A stretch of DNA of 52,054 nt from Roseomonas sp. (GTDB lineage: Bacteria; Pseudomonadota; Alphaproteobacteria; Acetobacterales; Acetobacteraceae): NCBI GenBank assembly GCA_020249865.1, contig JADCEV010000080.1, positions 1-52,054 on the forward strand. The letters are read 5' to 3'. The stretch's first letter is position 1. Each line of letters begins with the position of its first letter. Both the position numbers and the translations under genes were made by a program. Shown in pieces: positions 33,734 through 46,468 of this stretch. A model generated the notes under the pieces. It had not been told where the DNA came from and searched no databases. It was given only the letters and a program-made list of their open reading frames with translations.

Positions 33734-33786
33734 CGCGTGGGTTAGCCCCCACGCGCTGAATACGCCCGGGCCTTAAGGGCCGGGCG
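33734..33786 (+). promoter_or_regulatory. two intercistronic hairpins after rplA
   Basis: An 8-pair stem CGCGTGGG/CCCACGCG (33734-33755) with a 6-base loop, and a long stem CGCCCGG/CCGGGCG (33763-33786) closing on a TTAA loop with one mismatch. Neither is followed by a T-run, so they are more likely RNA processing or stabilising structures than terminators. Confidence 0.55.
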
Positions 33787-33789
33787 GGC

Positions 33790-34045
33790 AGGGGATGGCC
33801 CATGGCCGTTCCCGAACCTGTCGGAGACCTCCTGTAGTCCTTCGGGACAGTGAAGGGCCTTCGGGCCCGCAGGGGATAGACGGTGTGCCCAAGCAGAGAC
33901 CATCGGGGGCTAAGCCCCTGGAATGGCTTGGTTTGGCGTTCCGGACTGACAGGCGAACCGGGGTTGGTGCCATGCCGGCGCCCGCCCCCGAGTGAACCCG
34001 GCTGGAGCCCTTCCAAAAGGCCCCAGTCACCGACGGAGACGTAGA
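33790..34045 (+). promoter_or_regulatory. probable L10-type leader RNA upstream of rplJ
   Basis: A 256-base non-coding stretch before rplJ with several strong tetraloop or triloop hairpins: GTCC-TTCG-GGAC (33837-33848), GGGCC-TTCG-GGCCC (33855-33868) and GGGGC-TAA-GCCCC (33906-33918). Bacteria widely carry an L10(L12)4-binding leader here that represses rplJ-rplL. Position and structure fit; I could not verify the kink-turn by covariance. Confidence 0.6.
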
Positions 34046-34561
34046 GTGGAAAGATCGGAGAAGCGCGAATTCGTCGAATCCCTCGCCACGATCTTCGCCG
34101 AGACCTCCTTCGTGCTGGTTGCCCGCAATAGCGGGATGACTGTCGCGGATGTGAGTGAACTTCGGCGCAAGATGCGTGCGGCGGGGGCTTCGTATAAGGT
34201 CGCGAAGAACCGCTTGGCCACCCGCGCCCTCGAAGGCACCCGCTTCCAAGGCATCTCACCATTGCTGAAGGGTCCGACCGCGCTTGCGTGGTCAGTGGAC
34301 CCTGTGGCCGTGGCGAAGACCGCCGTGGAGTTCGCCAAGACAAACGATAAGTTTGTTGTCCTGGGCGGCGCTCTTGGAACCCAGACGCTGAACGCCGATG
34401 GCGTGAAGGCCCTGGCCGAGTTGCCGTCCCTGGAGACGCTGCGCGCGCAGCTGCTGGGTCTTATCCAGACCCCGGCGACGCGGATCGCGGGCGTGCTTCA
34501 GGCCCCTGGTGGGCAGGTGGCGCGGGTGTTGGCGGCATACGCCAAGAAGGACGCGGCCTGA
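34046..34561 (+). CDS. rplJ: 50S ribosomal protein L10
   Basis: Stalk base protein of 171 residues. I place the start at GTG 34046 ([14 protein letters not shown]) because GGAG lies 7 bases upstream; the open frame extends to 33992 but adds an arginine-rich segment not seen in L10. RNA-binding region [12 protein letters not shown] and a helical C-terminus ending [10 protein letters not shown], which anchors L7/L12 dimers, are present. Confidence 0.96.
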   Translation: MERSEKREFVESLATIFAETSFVLVARNSGMTVADVSELRRKMRAAGASYKVAKNRLATRALEGTRFQGISPLLKGPTALAWSVDPVAVAKTAVEFAKTNDKFVVLGGALGTQTLNADGVKALAELPSLETLRAQLLGLIQTPATRIAGVLQAPGGQVARVLAAYAKKDAA

Positions 34562-34648
34562 GGCCCGGATGTTTTGTCCCCCATGGCATGCCGCCCTGGG
34601 GGAGTTGCAAGAACCAAACCAAGCTACTAGATCAAGGAGTACAAAGAC

Positions 34649-35026
34649 ATGGCTGATCTCGCGAAGCTGGTGGACGAGCTGTCCGCCCTGACCGTTCTGG
34701 AAGCTGCCGAGCTTTCCAAGATGCTGGAAGAAAAGTGGGGCGTTTCCGCCGCCGCGCCTGTGGCTGTTGCCGCCGCGCCGGCCGCTGCCGCTGCCGCGCC
34801 GGCTGCCGAAGCGCAGACCGAATTCACCGTCATCCTGGCCAATGGCGGCGACAAGAAGATCAATGTCATTAAGGAAATTCGCACCATTACGGGCCTTGGC
34901 CTGAAGGAAGCGAAGGACTTGGTGGAAGGCGCGCCGAAGACTGTGAAGGAAGGCGTGTCGAAGGACGAAGCCGACAAGATTAAGAAGGTGCTGGAAGAAA
35001 ACGGCGCCACGGTCGAAGTGAAGTAA
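34649..35026 (+). CDS. rplL: 50S ribosomal protein L7/L12
   Basis: Multi-copy stalk protein of 125 residues that recruits translation GTPases. Domains: dimerising N-terminus (1-32), Ala/Pro hinge (33-56, one long poly-Ala run) and globular C-terminus with [19 protein letters not shown], the factor-binding surface. An AAGGAG site precedes the ATG. The 87-base gap from rplJ is normal. Confidence 0.98.
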   Translation: MADLAKLVDELSALTVLEAAELSKMLEEKWGVSAAAPVAVAAAPAAAAAAPAAEAQTEFTVILANGGDKKINVIKEIRTITGLGLKEAKDLVEGAPKTVKEGVSKDEADKIKKVLEENGATVEVK

Positions 35027-35083
35027 GACTTCAGGCCGGCCCTGGGCATCCGCTGCCGGGGCCGGGCAAAAAAGGTTGGGCGC

Positions 35084-35120
35084 GGGTGGAACTTCCCTGA
35101 AAAGGGGGTCAGTTCCGCCC
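35084..35120 (+). promoter_or_regulatory. long hairpin in the rplL-rpoB gap, candidate RNase III site
   Basis: GGGTGGAACT (35084-35093) pairs over ten positions with AGTTCCGCCC (35111-35120), one wobble, and a further CCC/GGG stem inside. The gap between rplL and rpoB is 194 bases. In E. coli this gap holds an attenuator and an RNase III site; the function is assigned here only by position. Confidence 0.5.
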
Positions 35121-35220
35121 GTGCCCGCGTTTCTCCGGTCCCCGACCGGGGTGGCGTTCAGCGGGTAACCCGGGCCGGCAGGGTAGGCCGGCAGGACAGA
35201 TAGAGAAGAGCAGGACAGGC

Positions 35221-38200
35221 ATGAACGCGATCACCCAGTCTTTCACCGGGCGTAAGCGGATCCGCAAGAGCTTCGGGCGTTTGCCGGAAGTGGCGCCGAT
35301 GCCGAACCTTATTGATGTGCAGCGCGCATCCTATGAAAGCTTCCTGCAAATGGAAGTGCTTCCGGATGCCCGTACCGTCACCGGGTTGCAGGAAGTGTTT
35401 CGTTCCGTCTTCCCGATTGATGATTTCGCCGGGCGCGGCCGCCTGGAATTCGTGCAATACGAACTCGAAGAGCCGAAATATGACGTTGAGGAATGCATCC
35501 AGCGCGGGCTGACCTATGCCGCGCCGCTCAAGGTGCGGCTGCGCCTGATCGTGTGGGATGTGGATGAGGAAACCGGCAGCCGTTCGGTGCGCGACATCAA
35601 GGAACAGGATGTCTACATGGGCGATATGCCGCTCATGACCGATAACGGCACCTTCATCATCAATGGTACGGAACGCGTCATTGTTTCGCAGATGCATCGC
35701 AGCCCTGGCGTGTTTTTCGACCATGACCGCGGCAAGACGCATTCCAGCGGCAAGTATCTGTTCGCCGCGCGGGTGATCCCGTATCGCGGTTCCTGGCTCG
35801 ATTTCGAATTCGACGCCAAGGATATTTGCTATGTCCGCATTGACCGCAAGCGCAAGCTGCCGGTCACCACGCTGCTTTACGCGCTGGATAGCGCGGCCAC
35901 TGAAATGCTGCGCGCTGATCGGAATGATCAGCTTGAACCGCATGAAGTGCGCGGCATGGATGCCGAGGAAATCCTGAATTCCTTTTATGGTCAGGTGGTG
36001 TTTGCGCGCGGCCCCAAGGGCTGGTCACGCACTTTTGATCCCGATGCCTTCCGTGGCGTGAAGCTGGCGGAAGCCTTGGTGGATGCGCGCACCGGTGAAG
36101 TGGTGGCCGAGAAGGAAACCAAGCTGACGCCGCGCATGGCGCGCAAGATCGCTGAGGCCGGCACGACGGAAGTGCTGGTGGGCCGCGCCGAATTGCTCGG
36201 CCGCTTTGTCGCGGAAGACCTGGTGAATATGGAAACCGGGGAAATCTGGGCCGAAGCCGGTGAAGAACTGACCGAAGCGAAGCTGACGCAGATCGAAGAC
36301 CTTGGTCTCAATCGCCTGCCGACACTCGCGATTGATCAGGCCATAGGTCCCTGGATGCGCAATACGCTCGCGGTGGACAAGAACTCCAATCGCGACGAAG
36401 CGCTGATGGATATCTATCGCGTCATGCGTCCTGGTGAACCGCCGACGCCAGAGACGGCGGAAGCGCTGTTCCGTGGCCTGTTCTTCGATATGGAACGCTA
36501 TGACCTTTCCACGGTCGGGCGCGTGAAGATGAATATGCGGCTCGGCTTTTCGCTCGAAGAAGTGCCGGATTATGTGCGCATCCTGCGCAAGCAGGATATT
36601 GTGGCCACACTGCGCGTGCTGCTCGACCTGAAGGATGGGCGTGGGCAGATTGACGATATTGATAATCTCGGCAATCGCCGCGTGAGGTCGGTTGGTGAAT
36701 TGATGGAAAATCAATATCGCGTCGGCTTGCTGCGCATGGAACGCGCGATCAAGGAACGCATGGGGTCGGTGGATATTGACACCGTGATGCCGCATGACCT
36801 GATCAATGCGAAGCCGGCGGCGGCGGCGGTGCGGGAATTCTTCGGTTCCTCGCAGTTGTCGCAATTCATGGACCAGACGAATCCGCTTTCGGAAGTCACG
36901 CATAAGCGTCGCCTTTCGGCGCTTGGTCCGGGTGGTCTGACGCGTGAGCGTGCCGGCTTTGAAGTGCGCGACGTGCATCCGACGCATTACGGGCGCATCT
37001 GCCCGATTGAAACGCCGGAAGGCCCGAATATCGGCCTGATCAATTCTCTCGCGACCTTTGCCAAGGTGAATAAATACGGCTTCATCGAAACGCCGTATCG
37101 CCTGGTGAAGGATGGGCAGATTGTGGGCGATTCCCGCTATCTCTCCGCGATGGAAGAAGAACGGCTGATCGTCGCGCAAGCAGACGCCAATGTGGATACG
37201 GATGGCCGCTTCAAGGATGAATTGGTCTCTGTCCGTCAGGGTGGCGATTTCCGTCTGGTGAAGCCGGAAGAAGTGACGGCGATTGACGTTTCCCCGAAGC
37301 AGCTTGTCTCGGTGGCGGCGGCGCTGATCCCCTTCCTGGAAAATGATGACGCGAACCGCGCTCTGATGGGTTCCAACATGCAGCGTCAGGCGGTGCCGCT
37401 GATCCGCGCCGATGCGCCGCTGGTCGGCACCGGCATGGAAGCTGCGGTGGCGCGTGACTCAGGTGCCACCATTGTGGCGCGGCGTGACGGCGTGGTGGAT
37501 TCGATTGATGGTGCGCGCATCGTGGTGCGTGCGACCTCGGCCGATGGTTCAACTAGCGGCGTTGATATCTACCGGCTGCGCAAATACATGCGCTCCAACC
37601 AATCCACCTGCATCAATCAGCGCCCGCTGGTGAAGGTGGGTGATGCGGTGAAGACCGGCGACATCATCGCCGATGGCCCTTCGACCGAGCTTGGCGAATT
37701 GGCGCTGGGGCGCAATGTGCTTTGCGCCTTCATGCCCTGGAATGGCTATAACTTCGAAGATTCGATCCTGATCAGTGAACGCATCGCGCGTGATGATGTG
37801 TTCACCTCGATCCATATCGAAGAATTTGAGGTGATGGCGCGCGACACGAAGCTCGGCCAGGAAGAAATCACCCGCGATATTCCGAATGTGGGTGAAGAAG
37901 CGCTGCGCAACCTGGACGAAGCCGGCATTGTCTATATCGGTGCCGAGGTGAATCCGGGCGATATTCTGGTGGGCAAGGTAACGCCGAAGGGCGAAAGCCC
38001 GATGACGCCGGAAGAAAAGCTGCTGCGTGCGATCTTCGGTGAAAAGGCTTCCGATGTGCGTGACACATCGCTGAAGCTGCCGCCGGGTGTTGCTGGTACC
38101 GTTGTTGATGTGCGCGTCTTCTCCCGCCGCGGCATTGACAAGGATGAGCGCGCGATGGCGATTGAGCGCGCTGAGATTGAACGCCTTGCCAAGGACCGCG

Positions 38201-39396
38201 ACGACGAGAAGGCGATCCAGGAGCGTTCCTTCTATTCGCGGCTGCGTGAACGCCTGCTGAACCGTAAGGCCACTGGCGGCTTCAAGGCGGTCAAGGCTGG
38301 CACGGTGATCACCGATGAAGTGCTGGATGAATTCGCCAAGGCGACCTGGCGGCAAATCTCGGTCGCGGATGATGCTGCGATGGCCGAAATTGAAGCCATG
38401 AAGCGCGAATTCGATGCGGCGATCGAAAGGCTGCAAAAGCGTTTTGAGAGCAAGGTCGAAAAGGTCCAGCGCGGTGATGAATTGCCGCCGGGTGTCATGA
38501 AGATGGTCAAGGTCTTCATCGCGGTGAAGCGCAAGCTTCAGCCGGGTGACAAGATGGCTGGCCGCCACGGCAATAAGGGTGTGGTCAGCCGCGTTGTACC
38601 GGTGGAAGACATGCCCTTCCTGGAAGATGGCACCTCGGTTGATCTGGTGCTGAACCCACTTGGCGTGCCTTCGCGCATGAATGTGGGGCAGATTCTGGAA
38701 ACCCATTTGGGTTGGGCTTGCGCCAATCTCGGCCGTCAGGTCGGCGAATTGGTGGATGAATATCGCCATCGCAGCGCGCGCCGCAGCGAATTGGAAGCCA
38801 AGCTCAAGGATATCTATGGCGAGGAAGTCTTCGCCCGCGATATTGCGCCGATGGCGGATGATCAGCTGGTGGAGCTTTGCGAAAACCTGAAGAAGGGCAT
38901 CCCGATTGCCACACCAGTTTTCGATGGTGCCCGCATGGCCGATATTGAAGGCATGCTTGACAAGGCCGGGCTTGATACCTCGGGCCAGGTTTGGCTGCAT
39001 GATGGCCGTTCGGGTGAGCGTTTCGAACGCAAGGTGACGGTTGGCTATATCTATATGCTGAAGCTGCATCACCTGGTGGATGACAAGATCCACGCGCGTT
39101 CCATCGGGCCTTACAGCCTGGTGACGCAGCAGCCCTTGGGCGGCAAGGCGCAATTCGGCGGCCAGCGCTTCGGTGAAATGGAAGTCTGGGCGCTGGAAGC
39201 CTATGGCGCTGCCTATACGTTGCAGGAAATGCTGACCGTGAAATCGGACGATGTTTCGGGCCGCACCAAGGTCTATGAAGCAATCGTGCGTGATCAGGAC
39301 AGTTTTGAGGCTGGTATTCCGGAATCCTTCAACGTCTTGGTGAAGGAACTGAAATCGCTCGGTCTCAATGTTGACCTGGAAAACCGCCCGGTCTGA
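35221..39396 (+). CDS. rpoB: RNA polymerase beta subunit
   Basis: Catalytic core subunit of 1391 residues. The rifampicin region reads [20 protein letters not shown] then RLSAL: residues equivalent to E. coli Q513, D516, H526 and S531 are unchanged, with only N518T, I524V and I530L differences, so rifampicin sensitivity is expected. Also present are [50 protein letters not shown] (active-site lysines) and the C-terminal [20 protein letters not shown]. It starts at ATG 35221 with an AGGACAGGC region upstream. Confidence 0.99.
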   Translation: MNAITQSFTGRKRIRKSFGRLPEVAPMPNLIDVQRASYESFLQMEVLPDARTVTGLQEVFRSVFPIDDFAGRGRLEFVQYELEEPKYDVEECIQRGLTYAAPLKVRLRLIVWDVDEETGSRSVRDIKEQDVYMGDMPLMTDNGTFIINGTERVIVSQMHRSPGVFFDHDRGKTHSSGKYLFAARVIPYRGSWLDFEFDAKDICYVRIDRKRKLPVTTLLYALDSAATEMLRADRNDQLEPHEVRGMDAEEILNSFYGQVVFARGPKGWSRTFDPDAFRGVKLAEALVDARTGEVVAEKETKLTPRMARKIAEAGTTEVLVGRAELLGRFVAEDLVNMETGEIWAEAGEELTEAKLTQIEDLGLNRLPTLAIDQAIGPWMRNTLAVDKNSNRDEALMDIYRVMRPGEPPTPETAEALFRGLFFDMERYDLSTVGRVKMNMRLGFSLEEVPDYVRILRKQDIVATLRVLLDLKDGRGQIDDIDNLGNRRVRSVGELMENQYRVGLLRMERAIKERMGSVDIDTVMPHDLINAKPAAAAVREFFGSSQLSQFMDQTNPLSEVTHKRRLSALGPGGLTRERAGFEVRDVHPTHYGRICPIETPEGPNIGLINSLATFAKVNKYGFIETPYRLVKDGQIVGDSRYLSAMEEERLIVAQADANVDTDGRFKDELVSVRQGGDFRLVKPEEVTAIDVSPKQLVSVAAALIPFLENDDANRALMGSNMQRQAVPLIRADAPLVGTGMEAAVARDSGATIVARRDGVVDSIDGARIVVRATSADGSTSGVDIYRLRKYMRSNQSTCINQRPLVKVGDAVKTGDIIADGPSTELGELALGRNVLCAFMPWNGYNFEDSILISERIARDDVFTSIHIEEFEVMARDTKLGQEEITRDIPNVGEEALRNLDEAGIVYIGAEVNPGDILVGKVTPKGESPMTPEEKLLRAIFGEKASDVRDTSLKLPPGVAGTVVDVRVFSRRGIDKDERAMAIERAEIERLAKDRDDEKAIQERSFYSRLRERLLNRKATGGFKAVKAGTVITDEVLDEFAKATWRQISVADDAAMAEIEAMKREFDAAIERLQKRFESKVEKVQRGDELPPGVMKMVKVFIAVKRKLQPGDKMAGRHGNKGVVSRVVPVEDMPFLEDGTSVDLVLNPLGVPSRMNVGQILETHLGWACANLGRQVGELVDEYRHRSARRSELEAKLKDIYGEEVFARDIAPMADDQLVELCENLKKGIPIATPVFDGARMADIEGMLDKAGLDTSGQVWLHDGRSGERFERKVTVGYIYMLKLHHLVDDKIHARSIGPYSLVTQQPLGGKAQFGGQRFGEMEVWALEAYGAAYTLQEMLTVKSDDVSGRTKVYEAIVRDQDSFEAGIPESFNVLVKELKSLGLNVDLENRPV

Positions 39397-39429
39397 TGGA
39401 TCAGCTTAGTCTTATTCTCTCACCGCTCA

Positions 39430-39454
39430 GCCGCCACGAGGTGTTCGTGGCGGC
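39430..39454 (+). promoter_or_regulatory. intercistronic hairpin between rpoB and rpoC
   Basis: A perfect ten-pair stem, GCCGCCACGA (39430-39439) with TCGTGGCGGC (39445-39454), and a GGTGT loop, in the 82-base rpoB-rpoC gap. No T-run follows, so it is not an intrinsic terminator; it could slow polymerase or mark an RNA-processing point. The rpoC site AGAGG lies after it. Confidence 0.6.
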
Positions 39455-39478
39455 GGCCCCGCTCAAGAGGTTGGCCGC

Positions 39479-42400
39479 ATGAACGAGCTTATGAAAATCC
39501 TGGGTCAGACGGGTCAGGCCGTCACTTTTGACCAGATCAAGATCACCATGGCGAGCCCGGAGCAAATCCGCTCCTGGTCCTATGGCGAGATCAAGAAGCC
39601 GGAAACCATCAATTACCGCACCTTCAAGCCGGAGCGGGATGGGCTTTTCTGCGCGCGCATCTTTGGCCCGATCAAGGATTATGAGTGCCTTTGCGGCAAG
39701 TATAAGCGGATGAAGTTCCGCGGCATTATTTGCGAAAAATGCGGCGTGGAAGTGACGCTGGCCAAGGTGCGCCGCGAACGCATGGGCCATATCGAATTGG
39801 CGAGCCCGGTCGCGCATATCTGGTTCCTGAAGTCCCTGCCATCGCGCGTGGGCCTCATGGTGGATATGTCGCTGAAGGAACTTGAGAAGGTTCTCTATTT
39901 CGAAAGCTATGTGGTGCTGGAACCGGGGTTGACCGACCTCAAGCTGCATCAGCTTTTGAACGAAGATCAGTACCAGGCGAAGCTGGATGAATTCGGTGAG
40001 GATTCCTTCAGTGTCGGCATCGGCGCGGAAGCCGTAAAGCAGATGCTGGGCGGGATTGAGCTTCAGAAGGAAGGTGTGACACTGCGCGCTGAGCTGAAGG
40101 AAGCGACATCGGAAGCCAAGCGCAAGAAGCTGGTGAAGCGGCTGAAGCTGATTGAAAGCTTCGCTGAATCGGGCGCGCATCCGCAATGGATGATCCTGGA
40201 TGTGGTGCCGGTCATTCCGCCGGAACTGCGCCCGCTGGTGCCGCTGGATGGTGGCCGCTTTGCGACTTCGGACCTGAACGATCTTTATCGCCGCGTCATC
40301 AACCGCAACAATCGCCTGAAGCGGCTGATCGAGTTGCGCGCGCCGGATATCATCGTGCGCAATGAAAAGCGCATGCTGCAGGAATCGGTAGACGCGCTGT
40401 TCGACAATGGCCGGCGTGGTCGCGCGATTACGGGGGCGAATAAGCGCCCGCTGAAGTCGCTTTCCGATATGCTGAAGGGCAAGCAGGGGCGCTTCCGCCA
40501 AAACCTGCTCGGCAAGCGCGTGGATTATTCTGGCCGTTCGGTGATTGTGGTGGGGCCGGAATTGAAGCTCCATCAATGCGGCCTGCCGAAGAAGATGGCG
40601 CTGGAACTCTTCAAGCCCTTCATCTATTCGAAGCTGGAAAAATACGGCCACGCCACCACCATCAAGGCCGCGAAGCGGATGGTGGAAAAGGAACGTCCCG
40701 AAGTTTGGGACATTCTGGAAGAGGTAATTCGCGAACACCCGGTGCTGCTGAACCGCGCACCGACGCTGCACCGTTTGGGCATTCAGGCGTTTGAGCCGGT
40801 GTTGATTGAAGGCAAGGCCATTCAGCTTCACCCGCTGGTCTGCACCGCCTTCAACGCGGATTTCGACGGCGACCAGATGGCGGTGCATGTGCCGCTCAGC
40901 CTGGAAGCGCAGTTGGAAGCGCGCGTCCTGATGATGTCCACCAACAACATCCTGAGCCCGGCGAATGGCAAGCCCATCATCGTGCCGAGCCAGGATATCG
41001 TGCTTGGGCTCTATTACCTCAGCCTGGAAACCCCGGAATTCCGCGCCGCCCAAAAGCGCGTGGACGAAGTGCGTGCGCTGATCGAAAGCGCCGGCGCCAA
41101 GGGTGGCAAGAACCTGACCGCGGAAGAAACCGAGGCGCTGAAATTCCGCCCGCAAATCTTCCGCGGCCTGCGTGAGATTGAACAGGCTTTGGCGAATGGG
41201 CTGATCGCGCCGCATTCCGCTGTGCATGCGCGCGTGGATATCGCGACCGAGAATGGCGGCCCGGCAACGGTGCTGACCACGCCGGGGCGCATGATGATTG
41301 CGGACCTGCTGCCTTCGCATCCGCAGCTTCCTTACGCGCTAGTGAACCGCCAACTCACGAAGAAGAATATCTCGGACGTGATTGACGCGGTCTATCGCCA
41401 TTGCGGCCAGAAGGAGAGCGTGATCTTCGCCGACCGCCTGATGGGCCTTGGCTTCCGTCACGCGGCGCGTGCGGGGATTTCCTTCGGCAAGAACGACATG
41501 GTGGTGCCCGACGACAAGAAGGGCATGATCGAACGCACCAAGGCCGAGGTGAAGGAATTCGAACAGCAATACCTTGATGGTCTGATCACCGCTGGTGAGC
41601 GTTACAACAAGGTGGTTGATGCTTGGTCGCGCTGCACGGATGAAGTGGCCGGCGCGATGATGAAGGAAATTCAGCGCCAGGAAGTCGGTAAGCCGACCAA
41701 TAGCGTTTGGATGATGAGCCATTCTGGTGCGCGCGGTTCGCCCGCGCAGATGCGCCAGCTTGCCGGCATGCGCGGCCTGATGGCGAAGCCTTCGGGTGAA
41801 ATCATCGAACAGCCGATCATCGCCAACTTCAAGGAAGGGCTTTCGGTGCTGGAGTATTTCAACTCCACCCACGGCGCCCGCAAAGGCTTGGCCGATACCG
41901 CGCTTAAGACCGCCAATTCAGGCTATCTGACACGGCGTCTTGTGGATGTGGCGCAGGATTGCATCATTGTGGAGCCTGATTGCGGCACCGAACGCGGGCT
42001 TTCTGTGCGCGCCGCGATGGATGGCGCGGAAGTGGTTTCCTCGCTCTCTGAACGCATCCTTGGTCGTACGGCGCAGGAAGATGTGGCTGATCCGGAAACG
42101 GGTGAAATCATCGTCACGCGCAATAGCCTGATTGATGAGGTTCAGGCCGAACGCATCGAAAAATCAGGCGTGGAGCAGGTGAAGATCCGCTCCGTGCTGA
42201 CCTGTGATGCGCGTCAGGGCGTGTGCGGCCTCTGCTATGGCCGTGACCTTGCCCGCGGGACGCCGGTGAATATCGGCGAAGCGGTTGGCGTGATCGCCGC
42301 GCAATCCATCGGTGAACCTGGCACGCAGTTGACCATGCGTACCTTCCACATTGGTGGCGCGGCGCAGCGTGGTGCGGAACAGAGTGCGGTGGAAGCTGCG

Positions 42401-43732
42401 TCTGAAGGTACCATCAAGATCCTCAATCGCGTGGTGGTGGCCAATAGCCAAAACCAGCCGATTGTCATGAGCCGCAATTGCGAAATCGCGTTGTATGACG
42501 CGCAGGGTCGTGAACGGTCGCGTCAGCGCGTGCCTTATGGTGCGCGCCTGATTGCGGAAGATGGTGTGCAGGTCACGCGCGGGCAGAAGCTCGCGGAATG
42601 GGATCCCTTCACCCTGCCGATCATCACCGAACGCAATGGCCGCGTTGAATGCGCCGACCTGATCGAAAATGTGACTCAGGTTGACCGCGTTGACGAAGTG
42701 ACGGGCCTCTCGTTCCGCGAGGTTGTGGAATACAAGGCGCCCGGCAAGGCCGCTGATCTCCGCCCGCGTCTGATCCTGCGTGATGAGGCCGGCAATGTGG
42801 TGAAGCGTGAAAACGGCACGGAAGCGATCTACTTCCTGACGCCGGGCACGATTCTCTCGGTGGAAAACAACGCCACTGTCGCTGCCGGTGACGTGCTGGC
42901 GCGCCTGCCGCGTGAAAGCTCCAAGACGCGCGACATTACGGGCGGTCTGCCGCGAGTCGCTGAATTGTTCGAAGCGCGCCGGCCGAAGGATCATGCGATC
43001 ATCAGCGAAATTGATGGCCGCGTGGAATTCGGCAAGGACTACAAGGCGAAGCGCCGCATCCTGGTGGTGCCGGAACAGGTGGGTGACGAACCGCCCGTGC
43101 CGCGCGAATACCTGGTGCCCAAGGGCAAGCACGTCTCGGTTCAGGAAGGCGACTATGTGAAGAAGGGTGATCCGCTGGTGGATGGCCCCCGCGTGCCGCA
43201 TGATATTCTGCGGGTGCTGGGGGTCGAAAAGCTGGCCGATTACCTGGTGGACCAGATTCAGGAGGTCTATCGGCTTCAGGGCGTGAAGATCAACGACAAG
43301 CATATTGAAGTGATCGTGCGCCAGATGCTGCAGAAGGTTGAGGTCACCGATCCGGGCGACACCACCTATCTGATCGGCGAACAGGTGGACCGCATCGAAT
43401 TCGAAATCGAGAATGAGAAGCGGATTGCTGCCAAGGAACGCCCAGCGGTCGCTGAGCCGGTGCTGCAAGGCATCACCAAGGCGTCGCTGCAGACCGGGTC
43501 CTTCATCTCCGCGGCGTCCTTCCAGGAAACGACCAGGGTGCTGACGGAAGCCGCCACGGCGGGCAAGGTGGATTACCTGGCGGGTCTCAAGGAAAACGTC
43601 ATTGTCGGGCGCCTGATCCCGGCAGGGACGGGGTCTGTGATGAACCGCCTGCGGGCCTTGGCCGCGCAGCGGGATCGCGGCCGCCTGGCAGCCGCTTCAC
43701 CGGCTTTGCCGGAACCAAAGGCGGCCGAATAG
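39479..43732 (+). CDS. rpoC: RNA polymerase beta-prime subunit
   Basis: Largest core subunit, 1417 residues. The catalytic Mg motif NADFDGD is at residues 459-465, the zinc ribbon [20 protein letters not shown] is near the N-terminus, and the second zinc site [15 protein letters not shown] is in the C-terminal part. The trigger-loop region ([17 protein letters not shown]) is normal. RpoB and RpoC are separate, as in other proteobacteria. It ends 307 bases before rpsL. Confidence 0.99.
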   Translation: MNELMKILGQTGQAVTFDQIKITMASPEQIRSWSYGEIKKPETINYRTFKPERDGLFCARIFGPIKDYECLCGKYKRMKFRGIICEKCGVEVTLAKVRRERMGHIELASPVAHIWFLKSLPSRVGLMVDMSLKELEKVLYFESYVVLEPGLTDLKLHQLLNEDQYQAKLDEFGEDSFSVGIGAEAVKQMLGGIELQKEGVTLRAELKEATSEAKRKKLVKRLKLIESFAESGAHPQWMILDVVPVIPPELRPLVPLDGGRFATSDLNDLYRRVINRNNRLKRLIELRAPDIIVRNEKRMLQESVDALFDNGRRGRAITGANKRPLKSLSDMLKGKQGRFRQNLLGKRVDYSGRSVIVVGPELKLHQCGLPKKMALELFKPFIYSKLEKYGHATTIKAAKRMVEKERPEVWDILEEVIREHPVLLNRAPTLHRLGIQAFEPVLIEGKAIQLHPLVCTAFNADFDGDQMAVHVPLSLEAQLEARVLMMSTNNILSPANGKPIIVPSQDIVLGLYYLSLETPEFRAAQKRVDEVRALIESAGAKGGKNLTAEETEALKFRPQIFRGLREIEQALANGLIAPHSAVHARVDIATENGGPATVLTTPGRMMIADLLPSHPQLPYALVNRQLTKKNISDVIDAVYRHCGQKESVIFADRLMGLGFRHAARAGISFGKNDMVVPDDKKGMIERTKAEVKEFEQQYLDGLITAGERYNKVVDAWSRCTDEVAGAMMKEIQRQEVGKPTNSVWMMSHSGARGSPAQMRQLAGMRGLMAKPSGEIIEQPIIANFKEGLSVLEYFNSTHGARKGLADTALKTANSGYLTRRLVDVAQDCIIVEPDCGTERGLSVRAAMDGAEVVSSLSERILGRTAQEDVADPETGEIIVTRNSLIDEVQAERIEKSGVEQVKIRSVLTCDARQGVCGLCYGRDLARGTPVNIGEAVGVIAAQSIGEPGTQLTMRTFHIGGAAQRGAEQSAVEAASEGTIKILNRVVVANSQNQPIVMSRNCEIALYDAQGRERSRQRVPYGARLIAEDGVQVTRGQKLAEWDPFTLPIITERNGRVECADLIENVTQVDRVDEVTGLSFREVVEYKAPGKAADLRPRLILRDEAGNVVKRENGTEAIYFLTPGTILSVENNATVAAGDVLARLPRESSKTRDITGGLPRVAELFEARRPKDHAIISEIDGRVEFGKDYKAKRRILVVPEQVGDEPPVPREYLVPKGKHVSVQEGDYVKKGDPLVDGPRVPHDILRVLGVEKLADYLVDQIQEVYRLQGVKINDKHIEVIVRQMLQKVEVTDPGDTTYLIGEQVDRIEFEIENEKRIAAKERPAVAEPVLQGITKASLQTGSFISAASFQETTRVLTEAATAGKVDYLAGLKENVIVGRLIPAGTGSVMNRLRALAAQRDRGRLAAASPALPEPKAAE

Positions 43733-43817
43733 GGCGGGTTTGGCCGGCGCCGTTGAAGGGGGTGAAATTCGCTGTGGAAACAGGTCGAATTATCCCCTTC
43801 CAACAGGTGAACGGCGC

Positions 43818-43846
43818 TTGACTTGAACCGGGGCGGGACGTAAAAG
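43818..43846 (+). promoter_or_regulatory. candidate promoter upstream of rpsL, in a 307-base gene-free gap
   Basis: TTGACT (43818-43823) and TAAAAG (43841-43846) with a 17-base spacer form the best sigma-70 match in the rpoC-rpsL gap (43733-44039). The rest of the gap contains a CCCCTTACGGGG hairpin and a perfect seven-pair stem GGCGCGA-TAAG-TCGCGCC at 43971-43988, but no gene and no T-tailed terminator. The downstream str/S10 genes may therefore be transcribed both from here and by read-through from rpoC. Confidence 0.6.
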
Positions 43847-44039
43847 GCCGCTCCTTACGCGAGTCCCCCTGGGGGGATTTGCTGATTTTGGACCCAAAGC
43901 TGCGCCGCCGGCGCCGCCCCCTTACGGGGCTGAGGCCGGCAGCCGATTGGAAGCCCGGAGGGCGCGATAAGTCGCGCCGCGCCGGGCAATACCTTTTGGC
44001 GGGGCTGAAGGTCTTTTGGATGGTACCTGAAGGGGCGTC

Positions 44040-44411
44040 ATGCCGACGATCAACCAACTCATCGCCCAAGGGCGTGAGACGAAGCCAGCCCGGAACAAGG
44101 TTCCGGCACTGAAAGGCAGCCCGCAGAAGCGCGGCGTCTGCACACGCGTCTACACGACCACGCCGAAGAAGCCGAACTCCGCGCTGCGCAAGGTTGCGAA
44201 GGTGCGCCTGACGAATGGCTTCGAAGTCGTGAGCTATATTCCTGGCGAAGGCCACAATCTGCAGGAACATTCGGTGGTGCTGATCCGCGGTGGCCGCGTG
44301 AAGGACCTTCCGGGCGTTCGCTACCACATCCTGCGCGGCGTGCTGGATACCCAGGGCATCGCCAAGCGTCGCAAGCGCCGTTCGCTCTACGGCGCGAAGC
44401 GTCCGAAGTGA
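44040..44411 (+). CDS. rpsL: 30S ribosomal protein S12
   Basis: Decoding-centre protein of 123 residues. The streptomycin-relevant lysines K43 ([14 protein letters not shown]) and K88 ([10 protein letters not shown]) are wild type, so no target-based resistance is indicated. The N-terminus [15 protein letters not shown] is of the alphaproteobacterial kind. GAAGGGGC precedes the start. Confidence 0.98.
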   Translation: MPTINQLIAQGRETKPARNKVPALKGSPQKRGVCTRVYTTTPKKPNSALRKVAKVRLTNGFEVVSYIPGEGHNLQEHSVVLIRGGRVKDLPGVRYHILRGVLDTQGIAKRRKRRSLYGAKRPK

Positions 44412-44422
44412 GGGGCTGAACC

Positions 44423-44899
44423 ATGTCGCGTCGTCACCGCGCTGAAAAGCGCGAGGTTCTGCCGGATCCGAAATTCGGCGATATCGTTCTCAGCCGCTTC
44501 ATGAATGTTCTCATGTATGACGGCAAAAAGAGCGTGGCCGAATCCATCGTCTATGCGGCGATGGATACGCTGAAGAAAAAGGGTGGGCCCAATAGTGACC
44601 CGCTGCGTCTGTTCCATGAGGCGATGGATAATGTGAAGCCCGCCGTGGAAGTGCGCAGCCGCCGCGTTGGTGGTGCCACCTATCAGGTTCCCGTTGAAGT
44701 CCGTGCGGAACGGCGCCAGGCGCTGGCGATCCGCTGGCTGATCGAAAGCGCGCGCAAGCGTGGCGAGAACACCATGGAAGAGCGTCTGTCGGCTGAGCTG
44801 ATGGATGCGGCGAATAATCGCGGCTCTGCCGTGAAAAAGCGCGAAGACACGCACCGGATGGCCGAAGCCAACAAGGCCTTCAGCCACTACCGCTGGTAA
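44423..44899 (+). CDS. rpsG: 30S ribosomal protein S7
   Basis: Head-domain primary assembly protein of 158 residues. Motifs: [19 protein letters not shown], the rRNA-binding [19 protein letters not shown], and [12 protein letters not shown] at the C-terminus. It starts 12 bases after rpsL. fusA, which usually follows, is absent: the stop is 26 bases before the tuf start. Confidence 0.98.
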   Translation: MSRRHRAEKREVLPDPKFGDIVLSRFMNVLMYDGKKSVAESIVYAAMDTLKKKGGPNSDPLRLFHEAMDNVKPAVEVRSRRVGGATYQVPVEVRAERRQALAIRWLIESARKRGENTMEERLSAELMDAANNRGSAVKKREDTHRMAEANKAFSHYRW

Positions 44900-44925
44900 G
44901 CAACCCCCGATCTGGAAACACGAAC

Positions 44926-46113
<1,188 letters not shown>

Positions 46114-46137
46114 GAACGGGGCATCGGGTTCCAGATC

Positions 46138-46446
46138 ATGGACAGCCAAAATATCCGCATCCGCCTCAAGGCGTTCGATCACCGCGTGCTGGATGGCAGC
46201 ACGCGGGAAATCGTGAATACCGCGAAGCGGACAGGTGCGCGCGTGCGGGGCCCGATTCCGCTGCCGACGCATATTGAGCGTTTCACCGTCAACCGCTCGC
46301 CGCATGTTGACAAGAAAAGCCGCGAGCAGTTTGAAATCCGTACGCATCGCCGTCTTCTTGATATCGTTGACCCCACGCCACAAACGGTGGACGCGCTGAT
46401 GAAGCTCGACCTCGCCGCTGGCGTGGATGTCGAAATCAAGATCTGA
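46138..46446 (+). CDS. rpsJ: 30S ribosomal protein S10
   Basis: 102 residues; small-subunit head protein that also binds NusB in transcription antitermination. [17 protein letters not shown] and [20 protein letters not shown] are standard. First gene of the S10-type part of the cluster, 24 bases after tuf. Confidence 0.98.
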   Translation: MDSQNIRIRLKAFDHRVLDGSTREIVNTAKRTGARVRGPIPLPTHIERFTVNRSPHVDKKSREQFEIRTHRRLLDIVDPTPQTVDALMKLDLAAGVDVEIKI

Positions 46447-46468
46447 AGGGCCGGGGGAGTTTACCATC

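Noticed and set aside
34649-34830. Poly-alanine run in rplL as a frameshift or repeat expansion
   Set aside because: An Ala-rich hinge is normal for L7/L12, and the frame is intact with normal length.
35032-35075. GC-rich stem after rplL as an intrinsic terminator
   Set aside because: It is followed by a run of A, not T, on the plus strand, and rpoB must be transcribed past it.
36841-36960. rpoB rifampicin-cluster differences as resistance changes
   Set aside because: The three differences are conservative (Asn/Thr, Ile/Val, Ile/Leu), and the classic resistance positions are wild type.
43860-43880. CCCCC-T-GGGGGG hairpin as a terminator after rpoC
   Set aside because: The loop is too small and the following T-rich bases (ATTTGCTGATTTT) are interrupted; the structure is not a convincing intrinsic terminator.
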